NCBI GenBank assembly: GCA_017458005.1
Contig: JAFTGH010000030.1
Coordinates: forward strand, 1-62,194
Direction: 5' to 3'
Length of the DNA: 62,194 nt
DNA from: Prevotella sp.
GTDB lineage: Bacteria; Bacteroidota; Bacteroidia; Bacteroidales; Bacteroidaceae
A program made the position numbers and the translations under genes. Shown here piece after piece: positions 48,408 through 57,245 of this stretch (position 1 is the first letter of the stretch; each line of letters opens with the position of its first letter). Under the pieces are notes generated by a model. That model was not told the origin of the DNA, made no database searches, and worked only from the letters and a program-made list of their open reading frames with translations.

Positions 48408-49028
48408 CTATATTCGATAATAGACATACGTGCGTCCCATTTGCTTTCTCCGCAAGAGGGGGCTTTCTCCTCCGCAAAAGTCATCGAGGCAACGACGTGC
48501 GGAGTGGTATCGCAGTCCACTCAATGCCTGAAACTGGCGGGCGGTGGTCATGCCGTTGCAGTTGTCGAGGATGCGGTTGAGGATGCTGAGCATCAGTTCC
48601 TTGTCGTACATCTGACTATTGCCACAGAGGTCTGTCGCCTTGTGGAAGCCACGGATGCGATTGCCCACCTCCAGGAGGAAGTCCTTGTTGGGGGTGAAGG
48701 TGACGGTGTCGAAATAGATGTCGTTTGCCGTAATCTTTTTCGGATCGGTCTCCTCACGGCGCAGTCGGAGCACTGGGGCGAAGGTTCCGATGGGGGTCTC
48801 CACTGTCATACCTTCAGAGAGGTACCACTTGGCAGCCTCCTGAAAGGCGATGAACACACGTTTGAACTCGCCGAGGGGCAGTGCGAGATGGTTATGGCAG
48901 AACTGCTCGATGCCCTCCGTACTGATCTTGTTGCGCTTTCTGGGGCGCACATAGAGCAAGGAGCGACCCTCCGCGTCCTTCTTCGGACTTGGATGAATCT
49001 CATAGGGAATACCTGAACTTCTTGGCAT
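48408..49028 (-). CDS. HU-HIG family DNA-binding protein with C-terminal winged helix
   Basis: A 206-residue protein. The N-terminal 110 residues resemble HU-like folds of Bacteroidota (SLLYVRPRKRNKISTEGIEQFCHNHL, LPLGEFKRVFIAFQEAAKWYLSEG, VETPIGTFAPVLRLR). The C-terminal 70 residues read like a winged helix (MTTARQFQALSGLRYHSARRCLDDFCG). It is likely to bind specific DNA, and the 22-bp dyad array starts 6 bases past its stop. It has its own promoter, divergent from the lipid module. Confidence 0.82.
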   Translation of the reverse strand: MPRSSGIPYEIHPSPKKDAEGRSLLYVRPRKRNKISTEGIEQFCHNHLALPLGEFKRVFIAFQEAAKWYLSEGMTVETPIGTFAPVLRLRREETDPKKITANDIYFDTVTFTPNKDFLLEVGNRIRGFHKATDLCGNSQMYDKELMLSILNRILDNCNGMTTARQFQALSGLRYHSARRCLDDFCGGESPLLRRKQMGRTYVYYRI

Positions 49029-49060
49029 GGTTGATGTTAGTTAAATGGTTTATAGTGGTG

Positions 49061-49138
49061 CAAAGGTACAAAAAATATTGAGAATATGGCAAAATAACTA
49101 AATAAATTTGCAAGTTCGCCCAAATTGCAGTACCTTTG
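49061..49138. promoter_or_regulatory. Divergent promoter pair
   Basis: Minus strand: TTTG (49090-49093), a 21-base spacer, TACCTTTG (49061-49068) for the HU-HIG gene. Plus strand: TTTG (49107-49110), a 20-base spacer, TACCTTTG (49131-49138) for the CDP-alcohol phosphatidyltransferase gene. Both match consensus and are back to back. Confidence 0.85.
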
Positions 49139-49169
49139 CAGGCTGAATTTTATATTTTATATAAAAAAG

Positions 49170-50177
49170 ATGAACGAGAAGATTCAAAAGACACTCAAGT
49201 CTGCAGAGACTGAAGACTGGTTGGACTTGCACGTGGTACGCCCCTTCTGCTATTGGTGGGCAGTGCTTTTTGCCAAACTTGACATACACCCGAATACCGT
49301 TACTATCCTATCGATGATCATAGGTGCCGCCAGCGCCTTCTTCTTCGCCTGTGGCAGTTTCTATTATGAGGGCACCCATGGACTTGTGATGAACATCATC
49401 GCCATCCTGCTGCTGTGCCTCGCAGACATCTTCGACTGCACAGACGGGCAACTGGCTCGCATGACGGGCAAGAAGAGCCGACTGGGTCGCATCCTCGACG
49501 GTGTGGCAGGTTTCGCATGGTTTACACCTATCTATGTACTATTGGTATATCGCTTCTACCAGCACCATACGTTGGAGTTCGACTTCCTGGGTATTGCTGA
49601 CACGGAGCAGAACGTCATCATCGCCACCGTCATCGTCTTCATCCTGGGACTGGTCTCTGGCATCACAGGACTTGCTGGACAGCAGCGTCTTGCCGACTAT
49701 TACATCCAGGCACACCTGTTCTTCCTCAAGGGAGAGAAGGGCAGCGAACTCGACAACTCGAAGAAGCAGCAGGAGATCTACGACCAGATGACGAGCGACA
49801 CCCCTTGGGTGGAGCGCCTCTTCCAGAAGTCGTATATCGGCTATACGCAGAAGCAGGAGAAGCGGACCCCTGAGTTCCAGCGGATGCTTGCCACGATGCG
49901 TGAGACATACGGCAGTTTTGACAACATCCCCGCTGACATCCGTGAGGAGTTCCACAGCAACTCGCTGCCCGTCATCAAGTGGAACGGTCTGCTGACCTTC
50001 AACTTCCGCTCGGCATGGCTCTTCCTGTTCTGTCTGTTAGACGTGCCTGCCATGAACTTCGTGTTCGAGATCTTTGCCATGGGACTGCTCGCTTGGTATG
50101 TCAACCATCGCCATGAGGCGTTCTGCAAACAGATTACAGAGAAGATTAAAAGCCAAAAGCCGACGGCTAACAGTTAA
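49170..50177 (+). CDS. CDP-alcohol phosphatidyltransferase family protein
   Basis: About 335 residues from ATG 49170, chosen because the earlier ATG at 49125 precedes the promoter box. The membrane enzyme motif is D89-C-T-D92-G93-Q-L-A96-R97, G106, D110, with G114 where a fourth aspartate is normally found. Hydrophobic helices lie on both sides. Family members join an alcohol phosphate carrier (diacylglycerol or CDP-diacylglycerol) to a polar alcohol. It is the first of four genes that together suggest headgroup synthesis. The 3' end lies in an AGCCAAAAGCC stutter. Confidence 0.85.
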   Translation: MNEKIQKTLKSAETEDWLDLHVVRPFCYWWAVLFAKLDIHPNTVTILSMIIGAASAFFFACGSFYYEGTHGLVMNIIAILLLCLADIFDCTDGQLARMTGKKSRLGRILDGVAGFAWFTPIYVLLVYRFYQHHTLEFDFLGIADTEQNVIIATVIVFILGLVSGITGLAGQQRLADYYIQAHLFFLKGEKGSELDNSKKQQEIYDQMTSDTPWVERLFQKSYIGYTQKQEKRTPEFQRMLATMRETYGSFDNIPADIREEFHSNSLPVIKWNGLLTFNFRSAWLFLFCLLDVPAMNFVFEIFAMGLLAWYVNHRHEAFCKQITEKIKSQKPTANS

Positions 50178-50188
50178 AAGCCAACATC

Positions 50189-51226
50189 ATGAAGTGGACG
50201 AAGCAACAGTTAAATAACCTGTTTTTCTTCCTCGGTGTCGCCGCCGTGGTGGTGATGCTGTTCACGTTCGACGTGAGTTTCGTCGAACTGTGGGAGCATC
50301 TCTGTCATGCCGGCTACTGGCTCATCCCCATCATCGGCATCTGGATCTTCGTCTATGCCCTTAACGCCCTCGCATGGCAGAGCATCATCGAGGGAAACAT
50401 CCAAGGGAAGATGCCTGTGAGTTTCTGGCGGCTCTACCGACTGACCATCACAGGCTATGCCCTCAACTATGCCACTCCTGTCGGAGGACTGGGCGGCGAG
50501 CCCTATCGCATCATGGAACTCTCGAAGGACATCGACAAGCAGCATGCCACGTCGTCTGTCATCCTGTATGCCATGATGCACTTCTTCGCCCACTTCTGGT
50601 TCTGGTTTATCAGTATCTTCATCTACCTTGCCCTGGTGCTTGTAGGTGACATGCCCATGACGACAGTTATCGGCACCATCCTTGGCATCATCGTCGTCTT
50701 CTGCCTGTTCTTCTTCTACCTCTTCTCCAAGGGGTATCGCAACGGACTGGTGAAATACGTGCTGGGCGTGGTGGCGAAGATTCCCGGACTGAAGAAATGG
50801 ACCCTGCGCTTCTGGGCACGCCACTCGGAGGCGATAGAGAACATCGACAAACAGATCGCGGCACTCTATGCGCAAGACACCCGTGCCTTCTACAAGAGTC
50901 TTTTCCTGGAATTCTCCTCTCGTGTGGTACAGAGCCTGGAGGTGATGTTCATGCTCCTCTTGTTTGGCATCGACTGCGGAGGTGGACTGGGAGGACTGAC
51001 GCTGACATTCCTCCACAGCATCCTGATTGTCGCCTTCACGACCCTCTTCGCCAATATGATTGGTTTCCTGCCCATGCAGTTGGGAGTGCAGGAGGGCGGT
51101 TTCGTGCTCTCGATAGCAGCCTTAGGACTCTCCGCAGCCCTAGGTATCTTCGTGAGTATCATCTGCCGTGTGAGGGAGATCATCTGGATTGCCATTGGCA
51201 TGGCGTTGATGAAAATGAAAAGTTGA
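50189..51226 (+). CDS. Lysylphosphatidylglycerol-synthase-like transmembrane protein (UPF0104)
   Basis: A 345-residue, roughly eight-helix membrane protein of the LPG_synthase_TM/UPF0104 type (GYALNYATPVGGLGGEPYRIMELSKD, FANMIGFLPMQLGVQEGGF). These segments are flippase-like and often accompany glycolipid or phospholipid headgroup enzymes; the soluble synthase domain is absent. It lies 11 bases after the phosphatidyltransferase, so a role in moving its product across the membrane is a fair inference. Confidence 0.82.
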   Translation: MKWTKQQLNNLFFFLGVAAVVVMLFTFDVSFVELWEHLCHAGYWLIPIIGIWIFVYALNALAWQSIIEGNIQGKMPVSFWRLYRLTITGYALNYATPVGGLGGEPYRIMELSKDIDKQHATSSVILYAMMHFFAHFWFWFISIFIYLALVLVGDMPMTTVIGTILGIIVVFCLFFFYLFSKGYRNGLVKYVLGVVAKIPGLKKWTLRFWARHSEAIENIDKQIAALYAQDTRAFYKSLFLEFSSRVVQSLEVMFMLLLFGIDCGGGLGGLTLTFLHSILIVAFTTLFANMIGFLPMQLGVQEGGFVLSIAALGLSAALGIFVSIICRVREIIWIAIGMALMKMKS

Positions 51227-51232
51227 AGCAAC

Positions 51233-51267
51233 ATCGTAATATCGCTATATCGTAATATCGAAATATC
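51233..51267 (+). repeat. ATCGTAATATCG stutter before the aminotransferase gene
   Basis: Four related words (ATCGTAAT, ATCGCTAT, ATCGTAAT, ATCGAAAT) occupy the gap between the membrane protein and the aminotransferase start. Confidence 0.85.
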
Positions 51268-51283
51268 AAAAAAACAAAACAAT

Positions 51284-52333
51284 ATGAATTATCTCGACAG
51301 AAACGAATTTAACTTTGAGCCCAGCCAGAAAGTGGTTGACGCTATCAAGAATTTCGACCCCAAGACTTTGTGTTTCTACACTCGTATCTACGACGAGGGC
51401 AAGAAGAGTGTCATCTCCGTCCGCCTGAGCGAGATCTATGGTGTGCCTGAGAGCCAGGTGCTCCTGACCTATGGTGGCGAGGACATGCTGAAGAATGCCA
51501 TCCACTATTTCCTCTCTGTCAACAGCCAGGAGGGAACCCCCAACACCAAGATCCTCATCCCAGAGTTCTCATGGTGGTACTACAACCGTGTGGCAAGTGA
51601 GTGTGGCGGTACTTTTGAGATGTATCCCCTCCACGAGCAGGAGGACACCTTCGCCTACGACATCGACGAGGTCATCGAGTACACCAACCGTGTGCATCCC
51701 CGCATGCTGTTGCTCGCCTCTCCCAACAACCCCACAGGTAACGGACTGACCCCAGAGGAGATTGGTCGTATCATGGAGAACATCCCTTCCGACACGATGG
51801 TGCTCATCGACGAGGCATACGCTAGTTTCATCAGCACGGATACGGCATATATCGCCCCACTGGTGAACAAATACAGCAACCTCATCATCTCACGCACCCT
51901 GTCTAAGTTCTACGGACTGCCTGGTCTGCGTGTGGGCTTCGGCTTCATCGGCAAGGGACACGACCAGTTTGAGAGTTATGTCAACAAATACCTGGGCTAC
52001 AACCGCTTCTCTGAGGCTGTGGCACTGGCTGCCCTCGACAGCGACGAGCATTACCGCAAGGTTGCCGACGACATGGAATGGGGTCGCCAGTTGTATAAGA
52101 AGGAGTTGGGCAATCTGCCTGGCTTCAAGGTATATAAGTCTGTCGCTAACTTCATCCTCATCAAGTATCCTGTGGAGATCAAGGAGCAGTTGATGGAGGC
52201 ACTGAAGGTGCAGGACTATAAGATCAAGTTCATGGGCGACAAGGGACTGGAGTCCTGTCTGCGCATCACCTTGGGACGCAAGGAGCAGACCCAGACTGTT
52301 GTTGACACCATCCTAAAGATTGTCAAGAAATGA
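51284..52333 (+). CDS. PLP-dependent aminotransferase, HisC/CobD-like
   Basis: A 349-residue fold-type I PLP enzyme. SPNNPTGN, LIDEAYASF and the PLP lysine in SRTLSKFYGLPGLRVGFGF are clear. It is annotated by eye as histidinol-phosphate aminotransferase-like, but the same subfamily includes threonine- and serine-phosphate decarboxylases. The absence of any other his gene and its place before a nucleotidyltransferase favour an enzyme that makes a phosphorylated aminoalcohol or amino acid for a lipid headgroup; this is inference. Confidence 0.82.
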   Translation: MNYLDRNEFNFEPSQKVVDAIKNFDPKTLCFYTRIYDEGKKSVISVRLSEIYGVPESQVLLTYGGEDMLKNAIHYFLSVNSQEGTPNTKILIPEFSWWYYNRVASECGGTFEMYPLHEQEDTFAYDIDEVIEYTNRVHPRMLLLASPNNPTGNGLTPEEIGRIMENIPSDTMVLIDEAYASFISTDTAYIAPLVNKYSNLIISRTLSKFYGLPGLRVGFGFIGKGHDQFESYVNKYLGYNRFSEAVALAALDSDEHYRKVADDMEWGRQLYKKELGNLPGFKVYKSVANFILIKYPVEIKEQLMEALKVQDYKIKFMGDKGLESCLRITLGRKEQTQTVVDTILKIVKK

Positions 52334-53073
52334 TAGGAGTGATTCTTGCCGCTGGCATGGCGAAGCGCCTGCGCCCTCTGACAGACACGAAACCCAAGTG
52401 CCTGCTGAAGGTGGGCGAGCGCACACTGCTTGAGCGCACTGTCCGTGCCATGCAACAGGCTGGCATCAGCGAGTTCGTGGTGGTCACTGGCTATCGCGCG
52501 GAGCAGATTGTCGATTTCCTAGACCATCTAGATCATCTAGAAGGACAAGTCGCCCCCACCTTCCACTTCCTCCACAACGCCGACTACGAGCACAACAACA
52601 ACATCTATTCACTGTGGATGGCTGGCGAGTTCGTACGAGGCAAGGAGTTCCTGTTGATGGACAGCGACATCCTCTGCGACCCTGCCGCCGTGGCACGTAT
52701 CGCCCACGAGCCGGAGTCCGCCCTTGCCCTCAATCGCCATGCGTGTGGCGAGGAGGAGATCAAGGTCATCGTGGATGCCGATGGGCATATCACGGAGATC
52801 AGTAAGGTATGCAGCATCCAGGACGCCATCGGTGAGTCAGTGGGTATCGAGAAGATGACGGCAGACTATAGCACGGCACTCTACAAGGAACTCGACCAGA
52901 TGATTCTCAAGGAAGGTCTCATCGACGTGTTCTACGAGCGTTGCTTCGAGCGCCTCATCCCACAAGGACATACCTTCAAGGTGGTCGACACCACGAGTTT
53001 TTTCTCGTATGAGTTAGACACCCCTGAGGATTTCGAGCGAGCCAAGGAGTTGATGCCAAAGGAACTACTATAA
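52330..53073 (+). CDS. Nucleotidyltransferase, phosphocholine/phosphoethanolamine cytidylyltransferase-like
   Basis: A 247-residue NTP-transferase fold. The N-terminus MIGVILAAGMAKRLRPLTDTKPKCLLKVGE is the nucleotide-binding P-loop, HNADYEHNNNIYSLWMA and LMDSDILCD supply metal and sugar/alcohol binding residues. The group includes LicC-like CTP:phosphocholine cytidylyltransferases. It overlaps the aminotransferase stop (ATGA). Residues LDHLDHLEG come from a nine-base CTAGANCAT stutter at 52519-52546. Confidence 0.85.
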   Translation: MIGVILAAGMAKRLRPLTDTKPKCLLKVGERTLLERTVRAMQQAGISEFVVVTGYRAEQIVDFLDHLDHLEGQVAPTFHFLHNADYEHNNNIYSLWMAGEFVRGKEFLLMDSDILCDPAAVARIAHEPESALALNRHACGEEEIKVIVDADGHITEISKVCSIQDAIGESVGIEKMTADYSTALYKELDQMILKEGLIDVFYERCFERLIPQGHTFKVVDTTSFFSYELDTPEDFERAKELMPKELL

Positions 53074-53077
53074 TAAT

Positions 53078-53109
53078 AAAAGGAATCAGTCAATCAACTG
53101 ATTCCTTTT
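53078..53109. terminator. Bidirectional terminator between the lipid module and lptB
   Basis: A 13-bp perfect stem (53078-53090 with 53097-53109) with A tract on one side and T tract on the other, serving two convergent genes. Confidence 0.9.
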
Positions 53110-53113
53110 TGTT

Positions 53114-53935
53114 TTATGATTCTGCGTCTTCTTCCTCTTCCTTCCGTCTCTTGTCCTCCGCCATCCGCTGGAAGTCTTTCTTCTGCAAGACGAAGTTAGA
53201 GCCCAGGTATTTCTCCTTCACGATAGGATTGACGGCAAGTTCGTCAGGACTGCCCTGGAACAGGATGCGCCCCTCGAACAACAGATAGGCGCGGTCTGTG
53301 ATATTCAGGGTCTCATGCACGTTATGGTCTGTAATCAGGATACCGATATTACGATACTTCAACTGCCATACGATCTGCTGGATATCCTCCACGGCGATAG
53401 GGTCGACACCAGCGAAAGGCTCGTCGAGCATGATGAACTTCGGCTCGATGGCAAGACAACGGGCTATCTCCGTACGACGACGCTCACCACCAGACAACTG
53501 GTCGCCCTTGTTCTTACGCACCTTCCCTAAACGGAACTCCTTGATCAGGCTCTCCAACTTCTCCAACTGGTAGTCACGAGGCTTACCCGTCATCTCCAGT
53601 ACTGAGAGGATGTTATCCTCCACGGACATCTTACGGAACACGGAGTTCTCCTGCGCCAGATAGCCGATACCAGCACGGGCACGACGATAAACGGGATAGT
53701 CAGTCACCTCCTCGTCGCCCAGATAGACATGACCGCCATTAGGCACCACCAGACCTGTCGTCATATAGAAAGAGGTGGTCTTACCAGCACCATTAGGTCC
53801 CAGCAGCCCCACGATCTCACCCTGCCGCACGTCAAAACTCACGTCGTTGACCACGGTGCGCTTGCCGTAGATCTTCACCAGTCCCTCTGTGCGAAGCACC
53901 AGTTGCTCTTCCTGCTTGTTTGTCATCTCGTCCAT
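53114..53935 (-). CDS. lptB: LPS export ABC transporter ATP-binding protein LptB
   Basis: About 273 residues from ATG 53935; ATG 53926 is also possible, and a still longer frame to 53974 is excluded by the promoter box. Walker [12 protein letters not shown], signature [15 protein letters not shown] and Walker [13 protein letters not shown] are intact. The [18 protein letters not shown] and KRT-type regions match LptB, the motor that lifts LPS from the inner membrane with LptFG. A charged tail ([14 protein letters not shown]) ends the protein. Confidence 0.92.
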   Translation of the reverse strand: MDEMTNKQEEQLVLRTEGLVKIYGKRTVVNDVSFDVRQGEIVGLLGPNGAGKTTSFYMTTGLVVPNGGHVYLGDEEVTDYPVYRRARAGIGYLAQENSVFRKMSVEDNILSVLEMTGKPRDYQLEKLESLIKEFRLGKVRKNKGDQLSGGERRRTEIARCLAIEPKFIMLDEPFAGVDPIAVEDIQQIVWQLKYRNIGILITDHNVHETLNITDRAYLLFEGRILFQGSPDELAVNPIVKEKYLGSNFVLQKKDFQRMAEDKRRKEEEEDAES

Positions 53936-53943
53936 AACGAGTG

Positions 53944-54013
53944 CAAAGATAGTGCAAATTGCGAGAAAAACCAACCAAACCTATTAGTTTTTTCATAAAT
54001 TTATGTACCTTTG
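53944..54013. promoter_or_regulatory. Divergent promoters of lptB and mlaE
   Basis: Minus-strand TATCTTTG (53944-53951) serves lptB, with a TTGG and CTTTTTGG-like -33 region related to the tig promoter. Plus-strand TACCTTTG (54006-54013) lies 20 bases before the mlaE start. Confidence 0.7.
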
Positions 54014-54033
54014 CAGCGAAAAGAGAAAGAAAG

Positions 54034-54786
54034 ATGATCAATTTACTATATAAGTGGCTGACCATGTTTGGCAAATTCCTTTTGCTGATGGGACGCACTT
54101 TCTCCATTCCTGAGCGATTCCGCATGTTCTGGAAACAATATGTGAAAGAGATGGCACAACTGGGTGTCAACTCCATTGGAATCGTGTTGCTGATATCGTT
54201 CTTCATCGGTGCGGTCATCTGTATTCAGATGAAAGTGAACATCGAGTCACCATGGATGCCCCGATGGGTGGCTGGCTACACCACTCGCGAGATCATGCTG
54301 CTGGAGTTCTCCTCGTCTATCATGTGTCTGATCCTTGCTGGAAAGGTGGGCTCGAACATCGCATCAGAGATAGGAACGATGCGAGTGACACAGCAGATTG
54401 ACGCCCTGGACATCATGGGAGTCAACTCCGCATGCTACCTCATACTACCCAAGATATTGGGAATGCTCACCATCATGCCCCTGCTGGTCATCTTCTCCTC
54501 TGGCATGGGTATTATCGGAGCCTATGGCACTGCCTATGTGGGACATATCATCGTGCCTGACGACCTCACCTTAGGACTACAGCATGCCTTCATACCTTGG
54601 TTTGTGTGGATGAGTATCATCAAGAGCCAGTTCTTTGCCTTCATCATCACGGCAGTCCCCTCATACTTCGGCTATACCGTTGAGGGCGGTTCCGTCAACG
54701 TAGGTAAAGCGTCAACTGACGCCGTCGTGTCGTCCAGTGCCCTGATCCTTTTCTCTGATGTCTTCCTAACCCAACTGCTGTCATGA
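54034..54786 (+). CDS. mlaE: MlaE-family lipid ABC transporter permease
   Basis: About 250 residues from ATG 54034, chosen from the promoter position rather than the earlier ATG at 53959. Five or six hydrophobic segments and the family motifs GVNSIGIVLLISFFIGAVICIQ, VGSNIASEIGTMRVTQQIDAL are present. It moves phospholipids between membranes with MlaF, whose gene overlaps it by 4 bases. The MlaD-type MCE subunit is not in the window. Confidence 0.92.
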   Translation: MINLLYKWLTMFGKFLLLMGRTFSIPERFRMFWKQYVKEMAQLGVNSIGIVLLISFFIGAVICIQMKVNIESPWMPRWVAGYTTREIMLLEFSSSIMCLILAGKVGSNIASEIGTMRVTQQIDALDIMGVNSACYLILPKILGMLTIMPLLVIFSSGMGIIGAYGTAYVGHIIVPDDLTLGLQHAFIPWFVWMSIIKSQFFAFIITAVPSYFGYTVEGGSVNVGKASTDAVVSSSALILFSDVFLTQLLS

Positions 54787-55574
54787 TAGAGGTAAAGAAC
54801 TTATACAAGAGTTTTGACGACAAAGACGTGCTACAGGATATCAACGCCGTCTTTGAGGATGGAAAGACCAATCTGATCATCGGACAGAGTGGTAGCGGTA
54901 AGACGGTATTGATCAAGAACCTTGTTGGACTGCTAGAGCCTACCAGTGGACAGATTCTGTACGACGGACGCGACTTTGTATCTATGTCGAAACAAGAGAA
55001 GATACACATGCGAAGGGAGATGGGCATGATTTTCCAGAGCGCCGCCCTCTTCGACTCCATGACGGTATTGGAGAATGTGATGTTCCCACTGGATATGTTT
55101 TCTACGATGAACCTACGGGAGCGTCAGAAGCGCGCCATGGATTGCCTTGACCGTGTCAATCTGGTAGGAGCAGAGGAGAAATACCCTGGGGAGATATCCG
55201 GCGGTATGCAGAAACGTGTAGCCATCGCCCGCGCCATCGCCCTGAATCCTAAATATCTGTTCTGCGATGAGCCGAACTCTGGTCTGGATCCCAAAACCTC
55301 ATTAGTCATTGACGACCTGCTGCATAGTATCACGCAGGAGTTCAACATGACGACGATTATCAATACGCATGATATGAACTCGGTGACGACAATCGGCGAG
55401 AACATCATTTTCATCTATGAAGGGCATAAGGAATGGCAAGGGGTCTCTGCTGATATTATGGGATCAACGAATAAACGGTTGACAGACTTCATCTTCGCCT
55501 CAGACCTGTTGAAGGAAATGCGTGAGGTCGTCAACGCATCTTCCACTGCCCATCACGAAGCACCATCGGAATAA
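54783..55574 (+). CDS. mlaF: MlaF-family ABC transporter ATPase
   Basis: A 263-residue ATPase with Walker A GQSGSGKTVLIKNL, signature ISGGMQKRVAIARA and Walker B YLFCDEPNSGLDP. The GMIFQSAALFDSMTVLENVMFPL segment is typical of MlaF. It energises MlaE. The last 14 codons overlap the 3' end of the opposite-strand lipoprotein gene by 44 bases. Confidence 0.93.
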   Translation: MIEVKNLYKSFDDKDVLQDINAVFEDGKTNLIIGQSGSGKTVLIKNLVGLLEPTSGQILYDGRDFVSMSKQEKIHMRREMGMIFQSAALFDSMTVLENVMFPLDMFSTMNLRERQKRAMDCLDRVNLVGAEEKYPGEISGGMQKRVAIARAIALNPKYLFCDEPNSGLDPKTSLVIDDLLHSITQEFNMTTIINTHDMNSVTTIGENIIFIYEGHKEWQGVSADIMGSTNKRLTDFIFASDLLKEMREVVNASSTAHHEAPSE

Positions 55575-55929
55575 CAATCTCCTCTTTGACGGAATCCTTG
55601 AAGGTCAGAAGCAGGAACGCCTGCATGATTTGTTGAAGGCTATCGTTCCTCGCATTGGTGAGGGCGACCCCCACAATACCACCATGACTTTTCTCTTGCT
55701 CTTGCATGAACTGCTCATAGGCATGCAGCAACTCTTGACGGTAGCCGCTTGGCAACGAGTCGCTATCCGCCTTCCCTTGTAGAAAAGCCTCATAATCGCC
55801 AGCCAAAAGGTGGTCGTAATACTCCTTTGCCGCTTTGCCTGCCAACTCCTCTGGCGTTGGTTCCTGATGGGAACAACTCTGCCAAAAAACAGACAAAAGA
55901 CAAAAGACAACAGCCCAGACTTTCCTCAT
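55531..55929 (-). CDS. Small lipoprotein with DUF-like helical domain
   Basis: A 132-residue protein starting [22 protein letters not shown], a signal peptide with lipobox QSC. The mature part is helical ([26 protein letters not shown]) ending in two strands ([17 protein letters not shown]), like DUF4878/NTF2-like lumazine-related lipoproteins. It is the last gene of the operon with der, overlapping its end by 4 bases, and converges on mlaF with a 44-base overlap. Confidence 0.75.
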   Translation of the reverse strand: MRKVWAVVFCLLSVFWQSCSHQEPTPEELAGKAAKEYYDHLLAGDYEAFLQGKADSDSLPSGYRQELLHAYEQFMQEQEKSHGGIVGVALTNARNDSLQQIMQAFLLLTFKDSVKEEIVIPMVLRDGQWKMR

Positions 55930-57239
55930 TTCTGTCGCACAAATACGTTGATGGGGGTTCCTGTCAATGTCCAGTTCTCACGGAGTTTGTTCTCTAAGAA
56001 ACGCTTATAGGGCTCCTTCACATACTGGGGAAGGTTCGCATAGAACACAAAAGTGGGAATCTGGGTGTCGGGCACCTGACTGACATACTTGATCTTGATA
56101 TACTTACCCTTGATAGAGGGTGGCGGTGTCGCCTCTATCAATGGCAACATCACCTCATTGAGTTTCGAGGTACCTATCTTGATCGTACGATTCAAATAGA
56201 CTTGCTTAGCGGTCTCCAACACTTTGAAGATACGCTGCTTCGTGACAGCGGAGGCAAAGATGATGGGGAAGTCGACAAAAGGAGCCATGCGGTTGCGGAT
56301 GGCATCCTCGAAGGTCTTAATGGCTATCTGTGACTTGTCCTCCACCAAGTCCCACTTGTTCACCACCACAACCAGCGACTTGTTATTCTTCTGTATCAAC
56401 TGGAAGATATTCATATCCTGCGCCTCAATGCCACGGGTAGCGTCAATCATCAGGATGCAGACATCTGAGTTCTCGATGGCACGGATGGAGCGCATCACAC
56501 TATAGAACTCCAAGTCCTCCGTCACCTTGTTCTTACGACGGATACCTGCCGTATCTACCAGATAGAAATCAAAACCGAACTTATCGTATTTCGTGTAGAT
56601 AGAGTCACGGGTAGTTCCCGCGATCTCTGTCACGATGTTACGATCCTCGCCGATAAAGGCGTTGATAATACTCGACTTACCTGCGTTCGGACGACCGACC
56701 ACCGCAAAGCGGGGAGTACCGTCTATCACGTCATCGACCTCATCCGTCTTGAGTTTCGACAGCACATGGTCGAGCAGATCACCTGTACCCGAGCCTGTAG
56801 CGGCACTGACACAGAATGGGTCACCAAGACCGAGTTTATAGAACTCATACTGTCCGTACAGGTCCTTTCCGTCATCTGCCTTGTTGGCGACCAAGACGAC
56901 AGGGAGTTTAGAACGACGCAGAATCTGGGCGACATCCATATCCAAGTCGGTCACACCGTTCTTGATATCTACCAGAAACAGCACTAAGTCTGCCTCCTCT
57001 GTAGCGACTGTCACTTGTTTCCGAATCTCTTCCTCGAAGATGTCATCGCTATTGACGACCCATCCGCCAGTATCCACTACCGAGAACTCACGACCGTTCC
57101 ACTCACACTTGCCATACTGGCGGTCACGAGTGGTACCTGCCTCGTCGCTCACAATGGCACGACGAGAGTTCGTCAATCTATTAAATAAGGTGGACTTGCC
57201 GACATTCGGACGTCCTACTATCGCTACTAAATTTCCCAT
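55926..57239 (-). CDS. der: Ribosome-assembly GTPase Der (EngA)
   Basis: A 437-residue double GTPase. The first domain has [17 protein letters not shown] and NKAD; the second [17 protein letters not shown] and NKWD; a KH-like domain follows ([22 protein letters not shown]). It binds the 50S subunit. It lies 6 bases after era in the same operon. Confidence 0.97.
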   Translation of the reverse strand: MGNLVAIVGRPNVGKSTLFNRLTNSRRAIVSDEAGTTRDRQYGKCEWNGREFSVVDTGGWVVNSDDIFEEEIRKQVTVATEEADLVLFLVDIKNGVTDLDMDVAQILRRSKLPVVLVANKADDGKDLYGQYEFYKLGLGDPFCVSAATGSGTGDLLDHVLSKLKTDEVDDVIDGTPRFAVVGRPNAGKSSIINAFIGEDRNIVTEIAGTTRDSIYTKYDKFGFDFYLVDTAGIRRKNKVTEDLEFYSVMRSIRAIENSDVCILMIDATRGIEAQDMNIFQLIQKNNKSLVVVVNKWDLVEDKSQIAIKTFEDAIRNRMAPFVDFPIIFASAVTKQRIFKVLETAKQVYLNRTIKIGTSKLNEVMLPLIEATPPPSIKGKYIKIKYVSQVPDTQIPTFVFYANLPQYVKEPYKRFLENKLRENWTLTGTPINVFVRQK

Positions 57240-57245
57240 ATCTTC

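Noticed and set aside
48384-49016. A plus-strand 210-codon frame opposite the HU-HIG gene
   Set aside because: The minus-strand protein has a clear HU-like fold and winged helix, with a consensus promoter; the plus frame is its shadow.
51284-52333. Assignment of the PLP enzyme as a true histidine-biosynthesis HisC
   Set aside because: No other his gene is near and the partner genes point to lipid headgroup chemistry, so the name is not used, although it cannot be excluded.
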